From Gammaproteobacteria bacterium (lineage in GTDB: Bacteria; Pseudomonadota; Gammaproteobacteria; Steroidobacterales; GCA-2729495): 64,000 nt of DNA. The notes beneath the pieces were generated by a model that saw only the letters and a program-made list of their open reading frames with translations, did not search any database and was not told where the DNA came from. Of the stretch, positions 1 to 10,241 are shown piece after piece. Each line of letters opens with the position of its first letter. Within the stretch, counting starts at the first letter, position 1. Both the position numbers and the translations under genes were made by a program. The stretch lies in the NCBI GenBank assembly GCA_021773815.1, contig JAJFJS010000026.1, forward strand, positions 68,693 to 132,692, in the 5' to 3' direction.

Positions 1-173
1 GCAAAAATAAGTTCGAGCACCTCGACGACGAACTCCATCGGCGTGTAATCGTCATTCAACAACACGACCCGATACAGTGGTGGCTTCTTTGTCTTCGGGT
101 GCGCCTCTTCGACGGCGAGCCCATGATCCTGATCAGGCCGAATATCGAAATCCTTGTCGTTATCGTTACCCAT
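1..173 (-). CDS. clpS: ATP-dependent Clp protease adaptor ClpS, N-terminal part (truncated by window edge)
   Basis: Reverse complement from CAT at 171-173 reads [57 protein letters not shown]; the '[16 protein letters not shown]' motif is typical of ClpS. Absent from the ORF track because truncated. Confidence 0.93.
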   Translation of the reverse strand, partial: MGNDNDKDFDIRPDQDHGLAVEEAHPKTKKPPLYRVVLLNDDYTPMEFVVEVLELIF

Positions 174-558
174 TGCCTCGACGCAAGTACCAACACCATT
201 AATGTTCAATACCATACTACAACTGACTTCGTGCATTCAGCCGCCGGTCGCCGGTGCTGCAACCCGACATGACCGCCATAACCGACAGCGTAGCAACGAG
301 GTCCGCCGCGGTCCGTGCGCTCGCGCACACGATCGGCGGCACCATGGGCTGCCGCCGCCGATCGGGGCAGCGGGCCGGCTCGAATCGGGCCAAACTTACG
401 AACCCCGTCACAAAAATTTTCTAGATACATGCTTTTAAAAGGAATTTACCCTTAACCGGATGCCCCTAATTATGCTACTTTTCGGACCACGACGGCGCCC
501 TGCACCGCGCCGGGGGTCTACAATTGTCAGTTTCACGCCACACCGATAGAGTTCGTTA

Positions 559-1470
559 GTGAACATGCCCGATCTTATGTCGCGCTGGAGCCAGCAGACG
601 CCGGAGCAATTGCTGGCCAGGGCGAGTCAGCGCCTGCCGTTCTGGGTCTCGTTGACGTTCGTGATCCTGATTGGCTATTACCTCGCCCGGATCGTCTGGC
701 TGCTGTACCCGGCAGCCGATGATGCGGCCTGGTCGCCACCGCCGCCGGTGAACCGCCCGGCCACTCAGCCCGCCGCGGACGCGGCTTTCCGGACGATCGT
801 CGCCGCGCATCTGTTCGGCATGGCCAACGCCGACGCGGCGCCGGCCGTCGTCGAGGAGACCGACGATGCGCCCGATACGCGACTGAACCTGAAACTGCGC
901 GCGACCGTCAGCGCCTCCGACCAGTCCGTTGCCCATGCGATCATCGCCGACAACGCCGGCAAGGAAAACGTCTATTTCGTCCGTGATTCGATTCCGGGCG
1001 GCGCGACGCTGCACCGGGTGCACGCTGACCGCGTGATCCTGAACCGCGGCGGCGTACTCGAGGCATTGCGTCTGCCCCGCGAATTCGACGGCAGCACCGG
1101 ATCCGGCATTCGCCGCTCGGCGGCACCACCCGCCCGCGCGCCTGACATGCAGCAGCTGATCACCGAAAATGCGGCCAATTTCACCGAAATCATTCGTCCG
1201 CAGCCGTTCATGCCCAACGGTCAACTCAAGGGCTATCGCGTATTCCCGGGACGGAATCGCCAGCAGTTCATCGCCTTGGGCCTCAGACCTGGGGATTTGG
1301 TCACAGAGATCAACGGCATTGCACTGAATAATCCTGCCGAGGGCATGGAGATCTTCCGCACGCTGTCGGATTCCTCCCAGGTTGCTATCACGATCGAACG
1401 AAACGGGCAGCAACAGTCCCTGACCCTGGATGCGAGCAAGCTGGCCGAACTGGGCAACACGACACGATGA
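559..1470 (+). CDS. gspC: type II secretion system protein GspC (inner membrane, PDZ-like C-terminus)
   Basis: Single N-terminal TM, GspC-like homology region, C-terminal PDZ-like 'GLRPGDLVTEINGIALNNPAEGMEIFRTL'; immediately upstream of gspD. Confidence 0.88.
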   Translation: MNMPDLMSRWSQQTPEQLLARASQRLPFWVSLTFVILIGYYLARIVWLLYPAADDAAWSPPPPVNRPATQPAADAAFRTIVAAHLFGMANADAAPAVVEETDDAPDTRLNLKLRATVSASDQSVAHAIIADNAGKENVYFVRDSIPGGATLHRVHADRVILNRGGVLEALRLPREFDGSTGSGIRRSAAPPARAPDMQQLITENAANFTEIIRPQPFMPNGQLKGYRVFPGRNRQQFIALGLRPGDLVTEINGIALNNPAEGMEIFRTLSDSSQVAITIERNGQQQSLTLDASKLAELGNTTR

Positions 1471-3446
1471 GCACACGAGCATTCCTGGCGCGATTCCGAT
1501 TACGCGGCCGCGCCGCGCCGGCCGCGATCGCAGTGCTCGCCGTCGGGCTGTTGCTGGCATGGCAGGCCGGCGCTCAGGAAGCGACGATTACCCCGAACTA
1601 CAAGGATGCCGATATCCGCCAGGTCATCGAGGCCGTCGGCGAGGTCACGGGCAAAAACTTCGTCCTCGACCCGCGCGTCAAGGCCCAGGTGACGATGCTC
1701 TCCTCGTCGCCGATGACGCCCGAGGCATTCTACGAAACCTTTCTGTCAATCCTGCAGGTTTACGGCTTTGTCGCCGTCACCTCCGGCGACGTGATCAAGA
1801 TCCTGCCGGACGCCAACGCCCGCCAGATGCCCGATGAGGCCGGCGGCGGCACGCCCGATCTGCGCCGTGACGATATCGTCACACAGGTCATCGAGATTCG
1901 TAACGTCGCGGCCGCACAGCTCGTGCCGATCCTGCGTCCGCTGATTCCCCAGTACGGCCATCTCGCGGCTCACCCGGCCTCGAACATGCTGATCATCTCC
2001 GACCGCGCCGCCAACGTGGAGAGAATGATCCGCATCATTCGCCGCATCGATCAGGCCGGCGACGAGGATTTCGACGTCGTTCGTCTCGAACACGCATCGG
2101 CTGCGGAAATCGTCCGCGTGCTGACATCGCTGAACCAGGGCGCGCGGACCGAAGCCGGCACGGCGGCGCCGACCGTCGTCGCGGACGACCGGACCAACAG
2201 CGTTCTGATCGGCGGCGAGAAAGCCAGACGACTGCGCATTCGTGCGCTGATTACCCATCTCGACACGCCACTCGAAGACGGCGGCGATACGCGCGTGCGC
2301 TACCTGCGCTATGCCGATGCCGAGGAACTCGCGACCAAACTGCAGACGCAGTACCAGAAAACGGCGGCAGCGCCCGGCAACCCGAATGAAACCGGCGACA
2401 TCATGATCTGGGCGGATATTCCGACCAATGCGCTGGTCATCACGGCACCGCCGAAAACCATGCGTTCGATGGAACAGGTCATCGACAAACTCGATATCCG
2501 GCGACTGCAGGTGCTGCTCGAGACGATCATCGTCGAGGTGTCGGCCGAGAAAGCCGCCGATCTCGGCGTGACCTGGGCGGTCGGCGACGCCGACCTGGAG
2601 AACGCGATCGGCGTGACGCAGTTCGACGGGGTGACCGGCGTCACCGGACTGGGCGGCGCTATTCTGAACGACTCGACGAACGTCGCGCTGAACAACGGCA
2701 TCAGCCTGGGACTCGGTCGACTTTCCAATTCGGGGCTGAGCTTCGTCGCCATTATCGAGGCGCTCGAAGCCGATACGAATACGAACATCATGGGTACGCC
2801 GATCCTGACGACGCTCGATAACGAAGAGGCCGAGATTCGCGTCGGCCAGGAAGTCCCTTTCGTCACCGGCAGCTTTACGAATACCGGCACATCGGGCAGT
2901 TCGATCAACCCGTTCCAGACCGTCGAACGCGAGCAGGTCGGTCTGACACTGAAAATAACGCCGCAGATCAACGAAGGCAACGCGGTCCGACTGAACATCG
3001 AACAGGAACTCTCATCTGTATCGGAAAGCACGCAGGCCGTCGACCTGATCACCAACAATCGTAATATCAACACAGCGGTCATCGTCGAGGACGGCGGCAC
3101 GCTGGTTATCGGTGGACTGATCCGGGAAGACCAGCGAGAGAAGGAGCAGCGCGTGCCTTTGCTCGGCAGTATTCCGTTGCTCGGCGCCCTCTTCCGGTCG
3201 ACGAGTACGCAGACGGTCAAGGTCAACCTGATGTTCTTCATCCGGCCGACGATCCTGCGCGACAACGTGCAGACCGCCTTCGAAACCAACCAGAAGTACA
3301 ACTATATCCGCGACCTGCAGCAGGGCCAGGAGAACTCCGCGCAACTGCTGCCGGAACTGGCGCCGCGACGCACGGAACCCGAACCGGCAATTATTGACCT
3401 GCGCCTGCCCCCGGCAACGGAACCGGCGGATACCCCGGAAGACTGA
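1467..3446 (+). CDS. gspD: type II secretion system secretin GspD
   Basis: Signal peptide, N0-N3 repeats and secretin domain ('VGQEVPFVTGSF', 'VPLLGSIPLLGALFRS'). Confidence 0.97.
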   Translation: MSTRAFLARFRLRGRAAPAAIAVLAVGLLLAWQAGAQEATITPNYKDADIRQVIEAVGEVTGKNFVLDPRVKAQVTMLSSSPMTPEAFYETFLSILQVYGFVAVTSGDVIKILPDANARQMPDEAGGGTPDLRRDDIVTQVIEIRNVAAAQLVPILRPLIPQYGHLAAHPASNMLIISDRAANVERMIRIIRRIDQAGDEDFDVVRLEHASAAEIVRVLTSLNQGARTEAGTAAPTVVADDRTNSVLIGGEKARRLRIRALITHLDTPLEDGGDTRVRYLRYADAEELATKLQTQYQKTAAAPGNPNETGDIMIWADIPTNALVITAPPKTMRSMEQVIDKLDIRRLQVLLETIIVEVSAEKAADLGVTWAVGDADLENAIGVTQFDGVTGVTGLGGAILNDSTNVALNNGISLGLGRLSNSGLSFVAIIEALEADTNTNIMGTPILTTLDNEEAEIRVGQEVPFVTGSFTNTGTSGSSINPFQTVEREQVGLTLKITPQINEGNAVRLNIEQELSSVSESTQAVDLITNNRNINTAVIVEDGGTLVIGGLIREDQREKEQRVPLLGSIPLLGALFRSTSTQTVKVNLMFFIRPTILRDNVQTAFETNQKYNYIRDLQQGQENSAQLLPELAPRRTEPEPAIIDLRLPPATEPADTPED

Positions 3447-3449
3447 TCG

Positions 3450-4991
3450 ATGGCGATCACGGCCCTGCCCCCGGAAGAACTGCCGCTCGATGAAACGCTG
3501 GCCGCCGACGCCGGCGAGACCCCGGAAGGCCATCGACTGCTGCCCTTCTCGTTCGCCAATCGTCACGGCCTGCTCGTCCACGGCTACGAGGACGGCCACG
3601 CGTTGACGCTCGCGCGTAACGATGCGACCCCGGCCAGCCTTTCGGAGACGCGCCGCTTCATCGACTGCCCGCTCCGTATTGAAGTCGTGACGCCCGCGCA
3701 GTTCGATGCCCGCATTACCGAGTTCTACGAACGGGAATCGAAATCGAAGATCACGATGGTCGACGGTCTCGGCGATGACGACCTGTTTCGCGCCGCCCAG
3801 GATCTGCCCGAGCCTTCCGACCTGCTGGAGAGCGATGACGATGCACCGATCATCCGGCTGATCAATGCAGTCCTGACCTCGGCAGTCAAAGACAACGCCT
3901 CGGATATTCACGTTGAGCCGTTCGAGAACCGGCTCGTCGTTCGGTTTCGCATCGACGGCATACTGCGCGAGGTGCTGCAGACACGCCGCGCGGTCGCGCC
4001 ACTGATCGTATCGCGCATCAAGGTCATGTCGAAACTGGATATCGCCGAGAAGCGCCTGCCGCAGGACGGGCGTATCTCATTGCGTATCGCCGGCCGCGCC
4101 GTCGATGTCCGCGTCTCGACGATGCCGTCGGGCCACGGCGAACGCGTCGTGCTCCGGCTGCTGGACAAGCACGCCGGGCGTCTCGACCTGGCGCAACTCG
4201 GCATGTCGTCCGATGCGCAACAGGCTGTCGATGCAATGATTCACCGGCCGCACGGCATCATCCTGGTCACGGGCCCGACGGGCTCGGGCAAGACGACAAC
4301 GCTGTATGCAGCGCTCGAGCGCATCAATGATCATTCGCGCAATATCATGACCGTCGAGGACCCGATCGAGTACTACATCGACGGTATCGGCCAGTCGCAG
4401 GTGAATACGAAAGTCGAGATGACGTTCGCGCGCGGACTCCGCGCAATCCTGCGGCAGGATCCGGACGTCGTGATGGTCGGCGAGATTCGCGACCTCGAGA
4501 CCGCCGAGATCGCGGTGCAGGCGAGCCTGACGGGACACCTCGTGCTGTCGACGCTGCACACGAACACGGCGGTCGGTGCGGTCACGCGGCTCCGGGATAT
4601 GGGCGTGGAACCCTTTCTGCTGTCCTCCAGCCTGATGGGCGTCGTGGCCCAGCGCTTGGTGCGGGTGCTCGATCCGGCAACCCGCCAGGCCCATGCAGCG
4701 CTGGAATTCGAATGCCGGGAAATCGGCGCCGACCCCACCGATCCGCCGACGCTGTACCGACCGCCCGAAGACGCTCCGCTCGACGAGGGCTTCAAGGGTC
4801 GCAGCGGTATCTACGAAGTCATCGCCATCGACGACGAGTTCCGCACGATGGTTCACGACGGCGCCAGCGAACACCTGCTCGAACAATACGCCCGTACCCG
4901 CAGTCCGAGCATCCGCGAGGACGGCATGCGCCAGGTCCTCAACGGCACGACGACGCTCGAGGAAGTACTGCGCGTAACCCGGGCGGACTGA
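3450..4991 (+). CDS. gspE: type II secretion system ATPase GspE
   Basis: Walker A 'GPTGSGKTTTLYAAL', Asp/His boxes 'EDPIEYYIDGIGQSQV', 'RAILRQDPDVVMVGEIRD', 'TGHLVLSTLHTN'. Confidence 0.97.
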   Translation: MAITALPPEELPLDETLAADAGETPEGHRLLPFSFANRHGLLVHGYEDGHALTLARNDATPASLSETRRFIDCPLRIEVVTPAQFDARITEFYERESKSKITMVDGLGDDDLFRAAQDLPEPSDLLESDDDAPIIRLINAVLTSAVKDNASDIHVEPFENRLVVRFRIDGILREVLQTRRAVAPLIVSRIKVMSKLDIAEKRLPQDGRISLRIAGRAVDVRVSTMPSGHGERVVLRLLDKHAGRLDLAQLGMSSDAQQAVDAMIHRPHGIILVTGPTGSGKTTTLYAALERINDHSRNIMTVEDPIEYYIDGIGQSQVNTKVEMTFARGLRAILRQDPDVVMVGEIRDLETAEIAVQASLTGHLVLSTLHTNTAVGAVTRLRDMGVEPFLLSSSLMGVVAQRLVRVLDPATRQAHAALEFECREIGADPTDPPTLYRPPEDAPLDEGFKGRSGIYEVIAIDDEFRTMVHDGASEHLLEQYARTRSPSIREDGMRQVLNGTTTLEEVLRVTRAD

Positions 4992-5004
4992 CCGACACTG
5001 ACCG

Positions 5005-6219
5005 ATGGGCGCCTTTGAATACACGGCGATCGATCCGCACGGCAAGGAACGCAAGGGCGTCATCGAGGGCGACACGCCCCGCCGCGTCCGCCAGCAACTC
5101 CGCGACCGGCAACTGATCCCGCTTTCCGTCACGGAAATCGCCGAACGCGAATCGACCCGTCAACAGTCCTTCACGTTCAGGCACAGCATGAAACCCGCCG
5201 ACCTGGCGTTGATCACGCGCCAGATCGCCACGCTCGTACATTCATCAATGCCCATCGAGGAAGCGCTCACCGCGGTCGGAGAACAGTCCGACATTCCCAG
5301 GATCAAGAGCATCATCATGGGCGTGCGCGCGAAGGTCATGGAAGGCCATTCGCTGGCCGAGGGCCTGACCGATTTCCCCCGCGCATTTCCGCAGTTGTAT
5401 CGCGCCACGGTCGCGGCCGGCGAACAGTCGGGGCATCTGGACGCCGTGCTCGAACGACTCGCCGAGTACACCGAGGGCCGGCAGGAACTGCGCCAGAAGA
5501 TCCTGAATGCGATGATCTACCCGATCGTGCTGACGCTGCTGGCCCTGTCGATCGTCACGCTGATGCTCGTCTATGTCGTGCCGAAAGTTGTCGGCGTCTT
5601 TGCCAATACGGGTCAGGATCTGCCGGGCCTGACGACGGCGCTAATCGCGCTCAGCGACTTCCTGCGTGACTACGGCATCTTTGTCGGCATCGCCGTCGGT
5701 ATCGGCATCTGGTTCGCCTACCGACTGCTGAAAAAACCCGGCCCCCGCAGCGCCCGCGATCGCCTGCTGCTGCGCCTGCCCGTCATCGGCCGTCTCGTGC
5801 GCGGTATCAATACGGCCCGTTTCACGCGGACCCTGAGTATCCTGACGGGCAGCGGCGTACCGGTACTCGATTCGCTGCAGATTTCCGGTGCGGTCATCAC
5901 CAATTTACCGATGCACGATGCCGTGCAGGCGGCCGCCGCGCGCGTTCGCGAAGGCGCCGCCATCGGCAAATCGCTGGCCGAGAGCGGCCATTTCCCGCCG
6001 ATCTGCATTCACCTGATCTCCAGCGGTGAGGCCAGCGGCAAACTGGACGCGATGCTCGATCGCGCCGCTCAGAACCAGGAACGCGAGGTCGACGGATTGA
6101 TCGCAGCCCTGCTCGGCATCCTGGAACCCGCATTAATCGTGGGCATGGGTGTCGTTGTACTGATTATCGTGCTGGCGATCCTGCTGCCGATCTTCGAGTT
6201 GAACCAACTCGTTAAGTAA
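5005..6219 (+). CDS. gspF: type II secretion system inner membrane protein GspF
   Basis: 'MGAFEYTAIDPHGKERKGVIEGDTPRRVRQQLRDRQLIPLSV' and duplicated T2SSF domains; after gspE. Confidence 0.97.
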   Translation: MGAFEYTAIDPHGKERKGVIEGDTPRRVRQQLRDRQLIPLSVTEIAERESTRQQSFTFRHSMKPADLALITRQIATLVHSSMPIEEALTAVGEQSDIPRIKSIIMGVRAKVMEGHSLAEGLTDFPRAFPQLYRATVAAGEQSGHLDAVLERLAEYTEGRQELRQKILNAMIYPIVLTLLALSIVTLMLVYVVPKVVGVFANTGQDLPGLTTALIALSDFLRDYGIFVGIAVGIGIWFAYRLLKKPGPRSARDRLLLRLPVIGRLVRGINTARFTRTLSILTGSGVPVLDSLQISGAVITNLPMHDAVQAAAARVREGAAIGKSLAESGHFPPICIHLISSGEASGKLDAMLDRAAQNQEREVDGLIAALLGILEPALIVGMGVVVLIIVLAILLPIFELNQLVK

Positions 6220-6356
6220 GCCTCGGCGGGCGAAAATGTGGCTCCCGTCACGATTTTTGAATTCCCCGATTGCCATCGAAAATAGATCGTCTTATAAGCC
6301 ATTACTGATGTTTCTTTAGACATAAGTTTTGGCTGCAAGCGACGAGGAATCTTTCG

Positions 6357-6656
6357 ATGATTGGAAACAATGAAGCGATCGATGATTTCGATGATAGCGA
6401 TGACTTCGATGATAATGATGACTTTGACAGCGGCGATGACAGCGAAGATGTCGAGCCGGGCAAAGGCAACGTAGGCGAGTTATCGGTAGAACTCAACATC
6501 GATGATCTGATCGCGGAACTCGAAGCGGAGAGCGGCACGTGCGCCCATAGTGGCAACGAAACGCCCCGCAAGCGGCTCGAGCGATTGCTGGAAGAACGGC
6601 GTATCGCGCGGGAACTCGACGACATCGACGAATTTGCGCTGGATATGCTGGACTGA
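6357..6656 (+). CDS. small highly acidic hypothetical protein (resembles PA3496-type small proteins in its C-terminus)
   Basis: Shine-Dalgarno-like GAGGAA upstream; Asp/Glu-rich N-terminus then 'RKRLERLLEERRIARELDDIDEFALDMLD'. Family resemblance is from memory only. Confidence 0.6.
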   Translation: MIGNNEAIDDFDDSDDFDDNDDFDSGDDSEDVEPGKGNVGELSVELNIDDLIAELEAESGTCAHSGNETPRKRLERLLEERRIARELDDIDEFALDMLD

Positions 6657-6778
6657 TCCATCCCCGGCTGCCGGATCAGCCGGTCTCGTGCGGCGACCGA
6701 ACGGCACCCGCACCACGGTGTCACCCATCCGCCCGGCTGATGGACCGCATCCGTGGCATCGACGCCGTGACCGGTGGC

Positions 6779-7009
6779 TCAGATATCCCGTCGCGATTTC
6801 CGGATATGTGCGATCGTCAACGCAACGATACCGGCCACACAGATCAGCCCCGCAACAAGGCTCGCAGTCGCATTACGCCTGATGACGTCGATATCGGCGC
6901 CGGGTTCCGCGGCGATACCGTTCCATTGAAAGAACAGCCAGAAACTGTAAACGCCCGTCACGACAAAAAGGCCGGTCAATACCCAGTACGTTTGAGTTCG
7001 CTTCAGCAC
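6779..7009 (-). CDS. small two-TM membrane protein, hypothetical
   Basis: 76 aa, two clear hydrophobic segments; GTG start with AGGAG upstream on the minus strand. Confidence 0.6.
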   Translation of the reverse strand: MLKRTQTYWVLTGLFVVTGVYSFWLFFQWNGIAAEPGADIDVIRRNATASLVAGLICVAGIVALTIAHIRKSRRDI

Positions 7010-7166
7010 GGACCCTGCTCCTGCTGCAGTTCACAGACTGAACCGATGCAGAACTATACCAAATCTGCGCGACCCGTCCTCACGATCTTTCGTTGCATGA
7101 CACGGTAATCGCTGCCTGCGGACAGAATCGACAGTGCGGCGACACGCGTATCCGCGGCCGGGAGGA

Positions 7167-10100
7167 TCAGCGAAAGCTGCGGCTGTGCACCGTCAGCCGA
7201 CCGAGCAAACGGCTGTGGTCAGTCAGCCGGTCTGCGATGACATGCAGGACCTCGCCCTGCCGCTGGATACGGCCGGTGACACCGAGTAGCCTGGACTCGA
7301 GCAGCGTTCGACGCTGGCGCAGGGCGACACGCTCCCAGACGATGAGATTGATATAACCGGTCTCGTCTTCGAGCGTGATGAAGAAGACGCCTTTTGCGCT
7401 GCCGGGTCGTTGCCGCGTGATGACGATCCCGGCCGCTTCGATCGGCGTCTCGCCGGGAGCCGTGGCAACCTCGGCCGCACTCAGGATATGCCGCTCACTG
7501 AAGTACTCGCGCAGCAGCGCCATCGGGTGCCGCCGCAACGTAAGCCCCGTGCTGTTGTAATCGGCCGCAACATCCTGACCCTCCGTCGGGCGCCGCAACA
7601 TCGGTGCGCCTTCCCGTATGCCGACTCCCTGCAACAGGGGCAGCGGCGGTTCAATCCCCGCGATATCCCAGGCTGCCCGGTGACGATGCCCGGACACGAA
7701 ACGCAGCGCATCGGCGGCCGCCAGCGCGCGGCAATCTCCGTTGCCGATTCCGGTCCGCGTGACGAGATCCGGCACGTCGACAAAAGCCGCTTCGTGCCGT
7801 GCCCGCACCAGGCTCTGCCCTGCCGCCGCAGTCAATCCCTTGACCATGCACAGGCCGAGACGCAACGCCGGCTCGCCGTCGGCCCGGCGTTCGAGCGTGC
7901 ATACCCAGTCACTGTGGATCACATCGACCGGACGCACCTCGATACCATGCCGGCGCACCATCTGTACGAGTTGCGCCGGCGCATAAAAACCCATCGGCTG
8001 GCTGTTCAGCAGTGCACAGGTAAATGCCGCCGGTTCGTGACACTTGAGCCATGCGGAAACATAGACGAGTAATGCAAAGCTCGCCGAATGCGACTCGGGG
8101 AACCCGTACTCGCCGAAGCCCTGGATCTGGTTAAAAATCTGCCGCGCAAACGGCTCGGGGTAACCGCGCTCCCGCATGCCCGAAATCAGCCGGTCCTCGA
8201 ACAGCGCGATACCGCCGCGGCGCTTCCAGGCTGCCATCCCCCGCCGCAGCCGGTCCGCCTCGCCGGGCGTGAACCCGGCCGCGACGACGGCGAGTTGCAT
8301 GACCAGTTCCTGAAAGATCGGCACGCCGAGCGTGCGTTCGAGCACCTGGCGCACCTCTTCGCTGGGATAGGTCACGGCCTCCTCGCCATCCCGGCGGCGC
8401 AGGTACGGATGCACCATGTCGCCCTGGATCGGCCCGGGACGAATGATCGCCACCTCGATGACGAGATCGTAGTAACAACGCGGACGCAACCGCGGCAGCA
8501 TCGACATCTGTGCGCGCGACTCGATCTGAAATACGCCCATCGTGTCGGCGGCCGAGATCATGTCGTAGACGACCGGGTCTTCGGCGGGCACGTCGGCAAT
8601 TGTCAGCCGGCGCGTCCCGCGAAAAGCTTCGATCAAATCAAAACTGCGCCGGATTGCCGACAACATGCCGAGCGCGAGGATATCGACCTTGAGCAGACCC
8701 AGGTCGTCGAGATCATCCTTGTCCCACTGGATCACCGTACGTCCGGCCATCGCCGCATTCTCGACCGGCACGAGTTCGGACAACGGCCCCTGCGATATCA
8801 CGAAACCACCAACATGCTGTGACAGGTGACGCGGGAATCCGATCAGTTCACCGACGAGCACCCGGAGCCGATGGATCGATGAGCTGCCCGGGTCGAAGCC
8901 GGCCTCGGCGATCCGTGCGGCATCGAGTTCGCCACCGTCCCACCATTGCATCGAGCGGGCGATGCGCTCGACCTGCAGTTCGGCCAGACCGAGCGCCTTG
9001 CCGACGTCACGAATCGCGCTGCGCGGACGGTAACTAATGACCGTCGCCGTCAACGCCGCGCGGTGCCGGCCGTACTTCCCGTAGATGTACTGAATGACCT
9101 CCTCGCGCCGGTCGTTCTCGAAGTCGACATCGATATCGGGCGGCTCATTACGCTCTTTGGAGATGAATCTCTCGACGAGCATGGCCATGCGCGCCGGATC
9201 GACCTCGGTAATACCGAGACAGAAGCACACGGCCGAGTTGGCCGCCGAACCGCGTCCCTGGCACAGGATCCCGCGCCGGCGAGCGAAGCGGACGATATCG
9301 TGCACGGTCAGGAAATACGGCTCGTAACCGAGTTCGGCAATCAGGGTAAGTTCGTGATCGATCGTTTGCCGCACGCGGGCCGCGACGCCATTCGGCCACC
9401 GGCGTTCGATCCCCCGTTCTGTCAGAACCCGCAGCCAGCTCGTCGGCGTATGGTCGGCGGGCACGAGTTCATGCGGGTATTCGTAGCGCAATTCATCGAG
9501 CGAGAAATCGATACGTCGCGCGATGTCGACCGATGCCCGCAACAAGGCCGCGGGATACAGGCCGGCGAGCACGGCCCGGTCACGCAGATGCCGTTCGCCG
9601 TTCGGGTACAGCGCATAACCACCCCGGTCCACGGTCGTCCCGAGCCTGATGGCCGTCAGCGTATCCTGTAACGCGCGCCGCCCCCGCACATGCATGTGCA
9701 CGTCACCGGCAGCAACCAGCGGCAACCTCGCTGCGGCGCCGATGCGACGCAATGTTGCCAGGCGCTGGCCGTCGTCGCCGGCCGACAATAACTCGACCGC
9801 GATCCAGGCCCGGGCGGGAAAGTGCGCCGTGAACCAGCCGGCATCGGCCGTCGCGGGTGCCGCACCGGGGATCCACAGCGCGAGACACGCTTCGAGACCC
9901 TGCGCACAGCGCTCGCGCGTCAGCCGATACTCACCCTTCGGGGCGGCGCGCCGCCCGTCCGTAATCAACCGGCAAAGCTGCCCGTAGCCACGCCGGTTCT
10001 GCGCCAGCAGGACCAACCGCAAGCCGTCAGCGAGCCGGAATTCGCTGCCGATGATCAATTGCAGGTCCAGTCCTTTTGTCGCCGTATGCGCGCGAACGAC

Positions 10101-10241
10101 GCCGGCAACGGAACACTCGTCGGTCAATGCGAGCGCCTCGTAGCCGAGCGCCGCGGCACGCGTGACGAGTTCTTCCGGATGCGATGCACCGTGCAGGAAC
10201 GTAAAATTACTCAGGCAGTGCAGTTCCGCATAGGCGCTCAT
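7167..10241 (-). CDS. dnaE2: error-prone DNA polymerase III alpha subunit DnaE2/ImuC
   Basis: PHP domain start 'YAELHCLSNFTFLHGASHPEELV', C-family polymerase core 'CQGRGSAANSAVCFCLGITEVDP', 'PPDIDVDFENDRREEVIQYIYGKYG'; follows imuB. Confidence 0.97.
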   Translation of the reverse strand: MSAYAELHCLSNFTFLHGASHPEELVTRAAALGYEALALTDECSVAGVVRAHTATKGLDLQLIIGSEFRLADGLRLVLLAQNRRGYGQLCRLITDGRRAAPKGEYRLTRERCAQGLEACLALWIPGAAPATADAGWFTAHFPARAWIAVELLSAGDDGQRLATLRRIGAAARLPLVAAGDVHMHVRGRRALQDTLTAIRLGTTVDRGGYALYPNGERHLRDRAVLAGLYPAALLRASVDIARRIDFSLDELRYEYPHELVPADHTPTSWLRVLTERGIERRWPNGVAARVRQTIDHELTLIAELGYEPYFLTVHDIVRFARRRGILCQGRGSAANSAVCFCLGITEVDPARMAMLVERFISKERNEPPDIDVDFENDRREEVIQYIYGKYGRHRAALTATVISYRPRSAIRDVGKALGLAELQVERIARSMQWWDGGELDAARIAEAGFDPGSSSIHRLRVLVGELIGFPRHLSQHVGGFVISQGPLSELVPVENAAMAGRTVIQWDKDDLDDLGLLKVDILALGMLSAIRRSFDLIEAFRGTRRLTIADVPAEDPVVYDMISAADTMGVFQIESRAQMSMLPRLRPRCYYDLVIEVAIIRPGPIQGDMVHPYLRRRDGEEAVTYPSEEVRQVLERTLGVPIFQELVMQLAVVAAGFTPGEADRLRRGMAAWKRRGGIALFEDRLISGMRERGYPEPFARQIFNQIQGFGEYGFPESHSASFALLVYVSAWLKCHEPAAFTCALLNSQPMGFYAPAQLVQMVRRHGIEVRPVDVIHSDWVCTLERRADGEPALRLGLCMVKGLTAAAGQSLVRARHEAAFVDVPDLVTRTGIGNGDCRALAAADALRFVSGHRHRAAWDIAGIEPPLPLLQGVGIREGAPMLRRPTEGQDVAADYNSTGLTLRRHPMALLREYFSERHILSAAEVATAPGETPIEAAGIVITRQRPGSAKGVFFITLEDETGYINLIVWERVALRQRRTLLESRLLGVTGRIQRQGEVLHVIADRLTDHSRLLGRLTVHSRSFR

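Noticed and set aside
154-438. Overlapping small ORFs in the clpS-gspC intergenic region
   Set aside because: No homology-like composition; likely promoter region.
556-1560. 334-aa minus-strand ORF antisense to gspC
   Set aside because: Arg/Gly/Ala-rich translation with no domain; mirrors gspC, a common GC-rich shadow ORF.
2309-3911. Long minus-strand ORFs (330 and 299 aa) antisense to gspD/gspE
   Set aside because: Overlap well-supported secretin coding; compositionally biased shadow ORFs.
4077-5132. 351-aa minus-strand ORF antisense to gspE
   Set aside because: Antisense to conserved ATPase motifs; no recognisable domain.
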